A DNA stretch of 64,000 bases from Cladophialophora immunda (GCF_000835495.1 NW_015622544.1:1569704-1633703), one strand, 5' to 3'; positions 1-10,262 are shown, counted from the stretch's first letter. Notes: generated from the letters alone by a model not told the origin. Translations and numbers: made by a program.

Positions 1-696
1 AGCTTCGTCGCCGTACCGGCCTTCATCCTCGTGCTTCCTGTAACAACTTCAGGCCCGACAACAGCATCAATCATGAAATCCACATCCCCGCTGGTGCTCA
101 TGGCAGAAGGCTGTGCGCAGGCCACGCCGACCGTTGCACAACCGAGACTCTTAGCATAAGACAGACAGCTCAAGACATAAGGAGTGCGACCAGACGCTGC
201 GATGCCGATCAATGAGTCAACCCCGCCATTCACCTGGAGCGTTTTGAGATCTCGGACCGCGGCATCAAGGTCGTCTTCTGCACCTTCTTGTGCATTTCGA
301 AGAGCCGTATCTCCACCGGCGATGATGCCCACAAACTGACCCTCGGGAGCGGAATATGTGGGTGGTATTTCTGAGGCATCCAAAACACCCAGCCTATATT
401 ACCGGAATCGCGATCAGATATGGAATTCTCCTCCTTGTCGAAGTGCTCCTGGTGGCTTACCTTCCGCTGGTCCCGGCACCAACGTATACCACTCTGCCGC
501 CAGCCTGGACTCTCGCCGCTAAGCAATCAATGGCCGCCGCTATGACAGGAATGCATCTCGAGACTGCCTCCGAAACAGTTGCGTCTTCTGCATTGATGAT
601 GCGACAGAGCTCGATTGTTGGGATTTGATCAATATCAAGACTCTTTGCATTCCTTTGCTCGGTCTGCAATGCGACCAAGTTCTCGGATGTCTCCAT
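1..696 (-). CDS. murQ-like: N-acetylmuramic acid 6-phosphate etherase (MurQ/GCKR-SIS family), 3' end beyond window
   Basis: MurQ enzymes cleave the D-lactyl ether of MurNAc-6-phosphate to give GlcNAc-6-phosphate, using a SIS sugar-phosphate fold. The ATG is at 696. Exon 1 is 461-696; an intron of 67 nt (394-460, GTAAGC...ATAG) interrupts the sugar-phosphate loop, and the splice joins it to read [20 protein letters not shown]. Exon 2 continues to base 1 and includes [12 protein letters not shown], the second family signature. The DASE and QEGAEDD glutamates, which match the catalytic positions of bacterial MurQ, are present. About 209 residues are visible of a usual 300 or so, so the C-terminus lies outside the window. 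The gene is divergent from an UNC93-like transporter. The intron argues against bacterial contamination. The substrate in a fungus, which makes no peptidoglycan, is unknown; scavenging of bacterial wall sugar is an inference. Confidence 0.88.
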
Positions 697-1409
697 GGGC
701 TCTTGTCTTCCCTTTCTTCACCTCATCACTGGGCCATCCAGGCCGTTCGCCGCTTGCCAGCACTTTGAGCAAGAGACGAGGACAAAAGCAGCTCCCCAAG
801 GTTGGAAATCCCACCCACCGGCTGAAGACATCTTTCCTTCTCTTCCAATCTCCCAAGATCCTACCGTATTCCGAACCTGGAAGATCCACTTGCACCAGGC
901 GCGATTGTGATCTGATTTAATAATGGATTGTCACGCTCATCCCTCAATGCAACTCCAAGGACAATAGCGCAAGCTGAAATGGGCAGGCATGCGGAGAACC
1001 ACGCCCTGCATCAAGGACTCATGCCTCCGGCGACCGGCTGGGTGAGCCGGGTACATCTCCCGCAATGCTCATGTCGTCTTGAAAGCCGGTGGGGATCAGG
1101 CTTGTAGGCGGTTACCGAAGGATTCCACTTACCGCTAACCGTTGATCTCGTCCAGATGAAGCAAAAGTCCCCCCTCACCCCGTCAAGCCTTTCGCCTCAG
1201 CGATGAGCCTTATCAAAGGCTAATCAGGGCATTGCGGGTTGAGGAGAGCAAGTAGTCGATGTAACGGTATCCTTCGGGCTGGGAGATATCTGGATTGTTA
1301 CGACCATGTCGCCAATCTATATGCAGCTCCTTATATGGGCGTTGTCCATTGCGGAGCTCAACCATCTGTGCACTCCCTAACGATCCATTCGTGACTGCAA
1401 GTCTTCAAC
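697..1409. promoter_or_regulatory. Divergent intergenic region, MurQ-like / UNC93-like
   Basis: These 713 bp separate two outward-facing start codons, so both promoters must lie here. TATA-like stretches (tatatgcag, ttatatggg) occur near 1319-1340, about 70-90 bp before the transporter ATG. No coding potential was recognised. Confidence 0.5.
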
Positions 1410-3114
1410 ATGGTCAAAGAAGAGGAGGCACAGGCTGTGCAGCCGGTTGAATCGCATCAGAGCAATGTTGAGCGAGCGGATGGCTCCCACTTCTCATCCG
1501 TCAAGTCCTTCTATGCGCACCCATGGACTCAGATTCTGCTCATCAGCCTGATATGCTTCTGTTGCCCTGGGGTAAGCATACCTGTATCCTACAGAGATAG
1601 ACGAAGAAGGCATGGTGACCTATCGTTAGATGTACAACGCACTTGGTGGTCTAGGAGGTTCTGGACAAGTCGATCCCACAGGTATTTGAAGCATGCCAAA
1701 TAGGTCAAGAGTCGTGTTATTGACCAGCCAGCACAGTCGCCGCGAATGCTACCGTCGCTCTCCTTTCCGCAACCGCCGGCACAGCATTATTCATAGTCGG
1801 TCCTCTCTTTTCCTACACTGGGCCTCGGATCTGCTTTTTGCTCGGAGGCTGGACGTATGCTCTGTACAGCGGCAGCCTGCTCAATTTCAACCGTAAGGAT
1901 GTTCGGTCCCGTGAAGGTACTTTCCTGACCAGTGCGCAGATCATGACAACGGCGCGTTCGTCATTGCATCCGGTGCTATTCTGGGCGTCGGTGCCTCGAT
2001 GCTTTGGGTTGTCCAGGGCGCTATCGTAAGGGTTCTTCTTTCACTCGAATGTCTATTTCTTGTTGATAGAGCCATTGTCGTGATGGCTCCCTCATGATCA
2101 GCACAAGCTAACAGAGATTGGTAGATGACCACCTACGTCGCGGAGTCCCAGAAAGGCCGTGCTATTGCCGTCTTTTGGATCGTCTTCAATCTCGGTGGTG
2201 GAGTGGGCAGCCTCGCCTCCTTCGGGCTCAACTTCCACTCCAAATCCGGCACGGTCTCGGACTCGACCTACATCGCACTGATGGTCATCATGCTCTTCGG
2301 CTGGGTATTGGGGGTCTTTATTTGTTCGCCAAAACGGATCCGTCTGGCGCAGCTCCACGCCGCCGTCGAAAGGGAGAAGCACTCGTGGAAGTCCACCATC
2401 GAGATCGCGGTGCGGACCATGGCCAGTTGGCGGGTCTTCTGCATGCTGCCTCTGTTCTTCTGCGCCAACGTCTTCTACTCGTACCAGCAGAACCAGGTCA
2501 ACGGCATGACCTTCAACATTCGAACTCGGTCACTCAATGGGGCCTTGTACTGGATTGCGCAGATGCTCGGCGGTCTCCTGATCGGCGTCCTGCTGGACCT
2601 ACCGTTTCTCACCCGTCCCATGCGAGCCCGCGTCGGGTGGGTCGTGCTCTTTGTCACCGGCATGTCCATCTGGGGTGGCGGGTATGCGTTTCAGAAGTGG
2701 CAAGACCGGCGCCTGGCTGCCGGGTTCAAGCAGGACGTCGACTACACCCAGGGCTCGGTGTCGACCGGCCCGATTTTCCTGTACATCTTCTACGGGGCGT
2801 ACGACGCGCTGTGGCAAGGGTTCTGCTACTGGCTCATCGGCACCGAGTCGAACTCGACCTCGCGGGCCGCCATTCTCGTCGGCGCGTACAAGACCTTCCA
2901 GGCGACGGGCGGAGCAATGGCTTGGAGGATCAACGCCTTGCACAAGAGTCCGATGACGCAGCTGGGGATGAACTGGGGCTTGTCGATGGGGTCGTTGGTG
3001 ATCGTCTTGCCAACAGTCTGGACCGTCACGGCTATAACCATCGAGAAGCCGGTACGTGACCAGGATCTGGAGATGAAGATCCAGGAGGTTGAAGCTGGGG
3101 TGGACAAACAGTGA
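1410..3114 (+). CDS. UNC93-like major facilitator membrane protein
   Basis: Multi-pass membrane protein of the fungal UNC93/DUF895 branch of the MFS superfamily; substrate unknown. Five exons give 481 residues: 1410-1571, 1630-1681 (a 52-nt micro-exon), 1737-1892, 1940-2025 and 2125-3114. All four introns have GT..AG ends and keep the frame. Hydrophobic segments run from about residue 40 to the C-terminus. The family-like segments are the GAFVIASGAILGVGASMLWV helix and the following MTTYVAESQKGRA loop. A cytosolic middle loop (about residues 215-250) and another amphipathic stretch near KWQDRRLAAGFKQDVDY separate helix bundles. The N-terminal 40 residues are charged and cytosolic. The gene is divergent from the MurQ-like etherase, so a role in amino-sugar uptake is possible but untested. 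Exon calls are confident from continuity of the homologous reading. Confidence 0.85.
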
Positions 3115-3724
3115 TTGGGTTCAAAGTCTCCCTTCAAAAGCAGCGTAGGCATCAGTGGAGGTCATCACCTCACTGGCTAAAACTGGAGCACACAAGTGTA
3201 GATACTTCACTATTCTGCAAAAACGAAGCGACGATGTGGATCGAGGATTGAATAGCAATGCCTCCATATCCCAGCACCGCCTGGAATGCCCCGGCGACAA
3301 AAAGTTCAGTACCACGATTGTTCTATGGTGTAACCTTTCCCATTGGCTTCATCGCAGATGCTGGGGGTCTCTGTCCTCTTACCCGGAGGAAGGAGCGTCC
3401 TTCAAGCAATCTCCCAACAGCCACGCGACCCATCTCAAAGTTCATGTCCGCAAGGCTGCAGCCTCGTCAATTCCCCTTGACGATTCTCGGAAAAGGCAGT
3501 TTTTCCGCCTCCGCCAGTTGGAGAACATTTTGCATTTGCCATCCCCAAATAGTCGACTGACGCTCAAACGGCTCTGCTCGTGCTTCCGCAGCTACTCTTG
3601 TGCGAACGCCCTACCTATTTCTCACAGCTTTGCTTCCAAGAAGAAAGTCTACCAACCAATACGTGGTCACTTTTAATACCTCTCCTGTTCCTCCAGGCCC
3701 AACGAGCACGTCGCTGCGTTCAAA
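3115..3724. other. Intergenic, UNC93-like 3' side to PET191 5' side
   Basis: 610 bp without a supported gene. Short open frames on both strands lack recognisable motifs. It should hold the transporter 3' UTR and the PET191 promoter. Confidence 0.5.
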
Positions 3725-4272
3725 ATGCCATCCTCGTGTAAAGATATCCGTACGTCCTGTCCCGCCACCATGCATGCTCTTACATTTTCCACCTCGCGAA
3801 CAACCAGTCGTGTCGAGCACTGCAGCTGTTCCTCGCTAGCTGACTCAAAGCTGCGATCTATGACTAACATCCCTTTCTCTCCCACCTGACAGGCGACGCG
3901 CTCGCCCAATGCCTCCAAAACAGCGACTGCATCCTTGTCCAGCGCCACACGCCCGTCGAATGCCTTTCGCACCCCTTGCTCGAAACCCTCCCGGAGCAAT
4001 GCCAACAGCTCAAGATCGGGTTCCGGGAATGCCGGCGCGGACTGGTCGACATGAGGAAACGGTTCCGAGGCAACGCGCCCATCTCCACGAGCTTGGAACT
4101 CGAGGGCGGCGACGGGAGCGGGAGAAAAGTCGACGGCGCCCCGGGGGGAGGGCTCAAGAGCCAGCTGTACGCTGGACGGCCGGCGTTTGATGTCCGAGAG
4201 CAGATGGGCAAGGGCCAGAAAGGGGAGGTCGAGGGGCTGGGGTTTGACGAGAGTAAGACAAGGGGGCTGTAA
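3725..4272 (+). CDS. PET191: Cytochrome c oxidase assembly protein PET191 (COA5)
   Basis: Twin-CX9C mitochondrial intermembrane-space protein needed for complex IV assembly. The start exon is only 25 nt (3725-3749, MPSSCKDI + first base of Arg). It is joined by a 143-nt intron (3750-3892, GTACGT..CAG, branch TGACTAAC) to exon 2 (3893-4272); the product is 134 residues. Cysteines sit at 5, 15, 21, 32, 45 and 55, giving CX9C, CX10C and CX9C spacing. The diagnostic GLVDMRKRFRGNAP block follows at about residues 57-70. The C-terminal 55 residues form a polar tail typical of filamentous fungal orthologues. The tiny first exon carries one of the essential cysteines. A 228-residue open frame on the opposite strand is a shadow. 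Confidence 0.93.
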
Positions 4273-5138
4273 GTGATGTTTCGCAAGATCGAGAGCACCG
4301 CGGACCCGAGACGATATGATTCGCATTGCTTGGCTGGAGGTCGAAAGCCCAGCGATCATCCCAAGTATGGCGTAGGCGTCCTTTCAAGAGAAGAAGCATC
4401 TCATGTTCGCCGGACAGCCTGGGGAGATCTTCGCTGCTCCAACGCCGGAATCCCGTCCTCAGACACCACCAGCGGCCACGCAGACCTGCGCCGAGAACTG
4501 GCCGGCTCAATCAGACCCAATCCAGCAGGTCTTTCTCACCTCTCAGGAGCGATTCGCATAGCTTGAAGCCATCCCCGACTGACCTCGACTTTGAATGGCA
4601 CAGTCGACTCAACTTGTCCGTGGGGCCGCGAAGAGCTAGAGGCTGCGAGACAATAGGTGGCACAGTGACCCAAAGACTCGGCGCTCCAACGATCGCGTTG
4701 CTGTTTTGTGGCCATCGCTCAAAGAGTGTGAATTTCACTGGACATCCTTCTCCATCTAGAGCAAGGGAGCTCATTCTGAAAATTGTGGAACGACATGTAG
4801 CGAATGCTTGCGGCAAGACTTGTAAGAGATCGAGAAGGAGCCGGCCGAAAGAGGGTCAATATTGCAAATGGCGCACCGCTGTCACGATAGCATGTACAAT
4901 AGATAGCATGGACATAGTTCAACAAAGCAAAGCATGAAACGAATCAACATCTGGTCTAAAGAAAATCATTGCTGAATTGATCGCTTTTCTCATTCGAAGC
5001 CTTTTCTCTCTAAAGAATCCCTTATATATGCTCAGTTCATCCGCCAATGAAGCCCGTTAGAGTACATTGAAATTCTTGTTCCGCCGTGGAAACCAACCAG
5101 CATGACCACGCCTCGGGGCGAAAAGCCTTGCACCTAAT
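4273..5138. other. Intergenic between convergent PET191 and WBP1
   Basis: 866 bp between two convergent stop codons. Open frames on both strands (the longest is 203 codons on plus) read as Arg/Ser-rich translated non-coding DNA with no recognisable domain. It is most likely two 3' UTRs and terminators. Confidence 0.45.
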
Positions 5139-6755
5139 TCACCTAGGGGTGCTCACACTCAACTTCCTCCGCCGCTCGGCTTCCTCCTTGGGCGGCTCGC
5201 AGTACAGCCACACCATGACAAAGGCCACGAATCCCAAGATGACGCTCCACAAGCCCCCAATCCACGGCCACGCGCCGCTGATGGCCCAACTCCGTGGCCA
5301 CTCGTCGTGTGCAAAGTGTCTCACGGTGACCTGTCTCTTCTCCTCGATGTAAGTGAGGAAGGGCCGCTTGTAGTTGACCTTGAATGCGAAGATGCCGTGC
5401 TGGTCGGGGGTCGTGAACGTCGTGCTGAAGACGGTGCTGTTGGGGGTCACGGAGGACGGATGGAGAGGGATGCGGTGGAAGGGGGAGAGCATGGTGAACT
5501 CGAGTTGGAGGGCATCATTGGGAGGGACGGTGAAGGGCACGTAGTGTGTTCGGTCGTATTGGCCGATTTCGATGGAGAATTTCTGGCGAAAGTTGTCAGT
5601 CACTTGAAGAGAGCTATACAGTGCCAGACCAGACACCTACCACGTCATTTTTGATTCGATAGATAGCCGGATCGTACTCGCTGATCTGCGTGGTATTTTC
5701 CCCCGCCTTGGTGGCCGACTTGATCTCATAATGTTGGATATGGAAGACCTTGAGAACGCCGATCTCCTGGAAGGTCCATTCTGTCAATTGCTTTGCAAAC
5801 TCCCTGTTCGCAGTCTTCACGCTCTTCCCGGTCGGCGACTTCACCGATGCGTCGAACCATTTGTCTTGAAGCATTTCCAACGAACCGAGGACTGTGAATC
5901 TTGCAGAGTTGCGCGCTTGCATTGCCGATACGAGCGCCAATTGTGAGCCCGTGGCGAAGGGCTCCTCCACGCTCTCGCCCTCCTCTTTTGGATTATATGC
6001 ATACGCAGTGACGGGCGCCTTCAAAACCGGCGCTAGTAGAGGACTTGTATTTCCCAAGGTCTGGCCAACTGCTTTGGGCACAGCTAGGGTGCCGTCGCCA
6101 CCAAAGAAGTTGACGACATCGGGCCTCAACTGCCCCGGGCGATCAACCAGTAGTACATCGTGCTTTTCGGCCGCGGAGACGGTATCGTAGTTGAAATGGT
6201 CGACTACCACCGAGGACTTATCGGGAGACAATGAGATATCAAACTCGAGCAGGAGGGAAGAGATGGCGGAAGGCGTGCCCGCGTCGGAGGACAGACCAAG
6301 CAAGATGTTTCCACCTGCATTGACATAGTCAAGCAGTATCTTGGGAGTCAAGGCTGGACCGTAGCCTGTTCATTCTCAGTATCTAGCCCGAGCAAAGCTT
6401 TGGGTTGGCAATCATTACCTTTCGATTTTGGAGGTGTAAGGAGTAAATGATCGTAGGCCAATTGGCCGTGTCTGAAGAGTGCCAGGTCCTCATTTCTGGG
6501 AGACTGGAAAGACAGTTTAAAGTCACGCCCTGGTTAATTGAGGTCGAATCAGCCGCCGGTCGTCCCAGTCGCGTCATAGAATGGCCCCGACTCCCAAAGA
6601 AACATACCTTCCAGATCAGCCCAGAACTGCGAGTAGAGTCCCTTTTGCGATTCGTCTTCAAGAACGACCAGGACTCTATCTCCCACAGCGCTGTTGGCGA
6701 ACACGGCGCTCAGCAGTGATAGGAGGACAAGACAAACTGAAGAGAAGAGCCGCAT
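5139..6755 (-). CDS. WBP1: Oligosaccharyltransferase 48 kDa subunit WBP1 (OST48/DDOST)
   Basis: Essential non-catalytic subunit of the ER oligosaccharyltransferase that N-glycosylates nascent proteins. Four exons on minus: 6608-6755, 6419-6529, 5641-6365 and 5139-5582; 475 residues. The start is the ATG at 6755; the longer open frame upstream begins with TTG. Residues 1-20 are a signal peptide ending near SAVFA. The conserved VLVVLEDESQK, LLLTPPKSKGYGPALTPK and NILLGLSSDAGTP blocks follow, and the luminal domain continues to about residue 430. A single TM helix near the C-terminus (WPWIGGLWSVILGFVAFVMV) precedes a short basic cytosolic tail. The tail ends in STPR, so there is no terminal KKxx retrieval motif as in the yeast protein. 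The gene is divergent from the 9.5 kDa complex I subunit. Confidence 0.93.
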
Positions 6756-7292
6756 CTTGAGAGAAGACAAGATGGACCGACCTGGTTCCCGTGCTTAAGC
6801 AGGGACATTCATTCGGAGGTTGTTGCTGTAATTGCGTACGCTCCCCCAATGGCTTTGCGGACTGCGGAGACGTGGTCAATTAATCTTCTCCTCAGCCTTG
6901 TCGCAAGCTGGTCATATGCTCCGCCGTAGCTGCCAAGGCTGCCTTCCGAACCTCGTCTCGAGCTTCAACGCTCTGCCTCTCATGGCGCTCCCTCAGACAA
7001 CCGCCAATTGAGCCCGACGTAGGGCGAGACAACGGGACAACCCACGGTGATCATATTGATTGCTTCTCTCCTTTGCGAACCGCTACCATCTGAAACCCGA
7101 CTCGAGCTCGCAAAGTCAGCCGATCCTCGCTTTACAGCTCAGCTTCTACGAAACAAAGCAAAGCTTCCTCCCTCCATACCCTCGTCACCAGCCTGTCCAC
7201 GCGATCACGACCTCATCTCCTCTAGCTGTCCTGCTCCAGGCCCCTCCTAGCGCACACATCACCTGCCCTCCACGCCCTCTCATTGAGCAACA
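6756..7292. promoter_or_regulatory. Shared divergent promoter region, WBP1 / complex I 9.5 kDa subunit
   Basis: 537 bp between two divergent ATGs. The right half is C/T-rich on plus, as is common for fungal 5' leaders. No separate gene is supported. Confidence 0.55.
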
Positions 7293-7802
7293 ATGTCCGG
7301 CGCCCCTCAACGTTTTTGGGGTCAACCCATCCGGTATCTTCGCTGGGCCGCGCACGAGAAGCCGGCGATTTTCTGGAGCTGTGTGATAGGCGGCCTGGGT
7401 CCTGCGACATTTGTCTTTATACCACCGATGAGGAGATACTTTGGAGACCAGGATCCACCGAGAATTCCGCTGACTTATCCCGGTACGTACACACGAGTCG
7501 AGAGACTATTGTCCGTTTTCTAGAGGCGGTGATATCCTTGTGGGAAACCAGCTTCGGTTCGTACTCAGAATGAGGAGAAACGAAAAGGGGGAGATTGAAG
7601 CATCAACAAGGGGATACCTGGTTGCTCTGGGTCTACAGTCTTTAGAAATCCCATGAGTTGCAGACAGTCAAAGAGGAGCCATTGGACAGGCAAATGCACC
7701 TTGAGGGACGATGTTGCTGGGACGAAACCTGCTAACACACATCTCTTTCTAGTACCAAGTGGACCGAGAAAGATACCGACGGGCTTCGATGACCCGGAAT
7801 GA
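7293..7802 (+). CDS. NADH:ubiquinone oxidoreductase 9.5 kDa subunit (NDUFA3-like)
   Basis: Small accessory subunit of mitochondrial complex I. Exon 1 is 7293-7482; an intron of 270 nt (7483-7752, GTACGT..CTAG, long for this window) splits a Val codon; exon 2 is 7753-7802. The product is 79 residues. The N-terminal MSGAPQRFWGQPIRYLRWAA matches the fungal 9.5 kDa family. A single TM helix lies at about residues 25-43 (FWSCVIGGLGPATFVFIPP), and the conserved tail reads VPSGPRKIPTGFDDPE. Exon 2 encodes almost only that tail, and without splicing the protein would carry an unrelated C-terminus. A UGUACAUA motif (Pumilio/Puf3 type) lies 154 nt after the stop codon. Confidence 0.92.
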
Positions 7803-8242
7803 AAGCCCAAGTTTATTTAGATCCCAACTGGCCGAGATCTCACGTTCTTGGGCGATCGGGTACTTAATACAGGCCCTTGCAGTCTAGAGGCGGAGGAGTG
7901 GTCTACAATGGCTCTGATTATGCTGGCAGTAGAGAAGGCGATGGTGGTCAAGCAATGTACATAGCGAGCCGGACTACAGTTCATGACGAAAGGGACAGAA
8001 AACCATTGAAAATGTGCATTCTATTCAAAAATCGATTTTTGATCAAATCCCCCTATGTCCCCAGCAATTCGATTGAACGCATGCTTTTTCGTCCGTTTCG
8101 CAATTCTGCAGCCCTGGGTTTCTTCTGTGACAAAGGAGCAACACGGAGGGAACGTCCACCAAGATGGCGCCTCGACCAAGAACCAAAGCCTCTGTTGGGG
8201 TGAGGTCTGCCTTTTGACTCTTATAGCCAATGTCAAAGTAAT
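7803..8242. other. 3' region of complex I subunit gene
   Basis: 440 bp of non-coding sequence downstream of the complex I gene. A TGTACATA element is at 7956-7963. No gene is recognised. Confidence 0.45.
7956..7963 (+). promoter_or_regulatory. Candidate Puf3/Pumilio site in 3' UTR
   Basis: TGTACATA matches the UGUANAUA consensus in the sense direction, 154 nt after the stop of a nuclear gene for a mitochondrial complex I subunit. Such an 8-mer is expected several times by chance in 64 kb over two strands, so this is only a candidate. Confidence 0.3.
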
Positions 8243-8618
8243 GTCCTGGCTCACACCTCGTACGTCTGGTTCGCATGTGTTTGTGCGCAAGTAGTGTCAC
8301 GCTCAACACCTCCCGCATCTGGTTCGTATGCTTTTGGGGGCAAGTAGTGTCCTGGCTCACACCTCGTACGTTTGTTTCGTATGTTTTTGTGCGCAAGTGG
8401 TGTCTCGCTCAACACCTGTCGTGTCTGTCTCGTATGCTCTTATGTGCTGGTGGTATCCTGGTTGACGCCACGCGCGTATCTATTTCGCTTATTCTTGTGC
8501 ATAAATAGTGTTCTGGTTCACGCCTCGCATGTCTGTTGTTTTTCGATTCCTTGTGCATAAGTAATGTCCTGGGTCACGCCTCGCGCGTGTGCTTCCTATG
8601 CTCTTGTGCACTTGCTTC
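8243..8618. repeat. Degenerate 53-bp minisatellite, seven units
   Basis: Units start at 8243, 8296, 8349, 8402, 8455, 8510 and 8566. The first four are exactly 53 bp, then 55 and 56 bp. Each opens with gtcctggctcacacctcg or a variant and ends with a TTGTGCGCAAGTAGT-like block. Units 1 and 3 (gtcctggctcacacc) differ consistently from units 2 and 4 (gtcacgctcaacacc), so a dimer of about 106 bp may be the true higher-order unit. The array is in non-coding DNA between the complex I gene and the BTB gene. Confidence 0.85.
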
Positions 8619-8777
8619 ATCCGCAGGTAGCCGCCACGTCTTCAAACAATATCAAAAAGTCCGGGGTATGTCGCGCCAATGTGAGTACATTGGGCACCTT
8701 GGGACCATCCGATGACGGTCGATGATGGCAGGTGTGTCCGAGCGAGGATCCTAACCACAGTTTGAGCGATACACGGA

Positions 8778-10262
8778 TCACTCCTCCATCAGGTCATCCA
8801 CAGCTTCACTGACGAACATGTCATTTGAGGACTCTTCATGATAGTCAGATTCGCTGGCGCTGTCAAGTTCGTGGACTTTGGCTCGCTTCTTTGGTCGAGC
8901 GCGAAAGTAATCGTCGTCATGGCCACTTCGTTTCCCACCACTATCGGCAGTGTGTCGACCCTGCATGACGGCCTGCTCGTCGTCCATATCGTCATACATG
9001 CTTTGCAATGCATCGGTCGATTTTGCGATCTTATCTGGTTTGTACCATGGCATATCCTCCTTCTTGATTTTGGCACATGTCAGCCAGTGGATCTCGTTCT
9101 TGTCGCGCTTCAAGTGAGTGTGTTCGACCATGAGATCTGCCACGAAAAACTTCATGTCTTCCTTAAGAATGCCCATATTCGCCTCAAGCACATGGCACGC
9201 CTTGATACTCATGGGGAAATATTTGTGGAACTCTTGGAAATCCATGTGGGTGAGGTAGGTTCCACCACCTTCGTGAAGGGCGGTATAGAAATTCAAGCCT
9301 CCGTCAGGAGCGCGTCGGGTGCGGTCGTCGGAGATGTTTTGAGTGAACCACTGACGGAAAAAGCAGACACACATCCACATGTAGATGTCGCTAGAATACG
9401 ACGGGCGACCGGGCTTGTCGGCTGCAGCACGGCGCATGAACGTCGGGTAATGACCAAGGATACGAAGTTCGATAGCCTCCTTGGCCAAGGAAAGTTCAGT
9501 CGCCTTGCGCTCCAAGATGGCTCGGATATCTTCACTGATACGATTCTTTTCCTCATCGGCGATGGTGGACCACTGGCCGATCAAGTGTATGGCTGCTTCG
9601 CTGTAGATGGCAGGGGATCGGACACGGCGGCCGAGCTCGATCCACACGTGAGGGTTACCCAGGATCGAAGTCCAAAGCACATTGTCTTGACGCATCAGAG
9701 CCAGGTCAACTACGTCGCGGACATGGTCGCTCGAGCCGACGGATTCAGCGCACTCGATGAGAGCAACAACACACGAGAGGACAGTGGCCAAGCTGCTGTC
9801 ATCGAAGACAGGCTCACGGTTGTAGAAGATGCCAAAGAGCCAGTCCCACGCACGGTTGCTGTGGTCAGTTGCCTTTCCATTTTCGATGTCTGGCAACACA
9901 ATATGCAGGACAGGGCCTACAACCCGCCCAGACTCGTTGATCTCCTGCATCGCACTTTCGTTAGTGTCTGGTCTGTTGTGACACTGCCCATTCGAGGGAG
10001 GTTTGTTTACCACACGGACGAATTCGCCAAACTGATTTTCTTCCAGCGCCCGCTTGAATTCAAAACGGTACGCGACCGCGTTGTCGCGGCGAGCCTGCGC
10101 ATTCAGACGAGGGCCTGGGTTCGACGCGATGTCCTCCGCAAAGACTGAGGAATGAGCTGCGAGGACTTGAGAGTGCAGTTTGTAGACTTGAGTCGGCGAG
10201 ATGACCACCAGGACGTCCCCGTCCAGAAACCGGGGAAAATCTGACTTGGATGGTGATGCCAT
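8778..10262 (-). CDS. BTB/POZ-domain protein
   Basis: Single-exon gene of 494 residues. The start is the ATG at 10262 (MASPSKSDF); the open frame extends upstream only from a TTG. The N-terminus DGDVLVVISPTQVYKLHSQVLAAHSSVFAEDI, shown here in two parts as DGDVLVVISPTQVYK and LHSQVLAAHSSVFAEDI, is the first strand-helix unit of a BTB/POZ fold (about residues 14-45). The rest of the domain is interrupted by a polar stretch of about 100 residues. The C-terminal half (about 200-420) is helical without a recognised domain. The tail holds an acidic stretch and a basic RPKKRAK nuclear-localisation-like motif (about residue 455). Fungal BTB proteins of this layout are uncharacterised; CUL3 adaptor or transcriptional roles are only inferred. 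A 436-codon open frame on the opposite strand is a shadow. Confidence 0.8.
   Translation of the reverse strand: MASPSKSDFPRFLDGDVLVVISPTQVYKLHSQVLAAHSSVFAEDIASNPGPRLNAQARRDNAVAYRFEFKRALEENQFGEFVRVVNKPPSNGQCHNRPDTNESAMQEINESGRVVGPVLHIVLPDIENGKATDHSNRAWDWLFGIFYNREPVFDDSSLATVLSCVVALIECAESVGSSDHVRDVVDLALMRQDNVLWTSILGNPHVWIELGRRVRSPAIYSEAAIHLIGQWSTIADEEKNRISEDIRAILERKATELSLAKEAIELRILGHYPTFMRRAAADKPGRPSYSSDIYMWMCVCFFRQWFTQNISDDRTRRAPDGGLNFYTALHEGGGTYLTHMDFQEFHKYFPMSIKACHVLEANMGILKEDMKFFVADLMVEHTHLKRDKNEIHWLTCAKIKKEDMPWYKPDKIAKSTDALQSMYDDMDDEQAVMQGRHTADSGGKRSGHDDDYFRARPKKRAKVHELDSASESDYHEESSNDMFVSEAVDDLMEE

Noticed and set aside
2118..3059. 313-codon plus-strand open frame
   Set aside because: Out-of-register reading over the last UNC93-like exon; no membrane pattern.
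3673..4359. 228-codon open frame on minus across PET191
   Set aside because: It is antisense to a well-supported twin-CX9C gene and has no domain; PET191 exons explain the region.
4326..4937. 203-codon plus frame after PET191
   Set aside because: Arg/Ser-rich with no domain; fits translated 3' UTR of PET191.
6756..6770. Longer start for WBP1 at 6770
   Set aside because: The codon there is TTG, not ATG; the ATG at 6755 begins a good signal peptide.
8838..10148. 436-codon plus-strand open frame
   Set aside because: It is the antisense shadow of the BTB gene, with no recognised domain; the minus frame has a clear BTB start.
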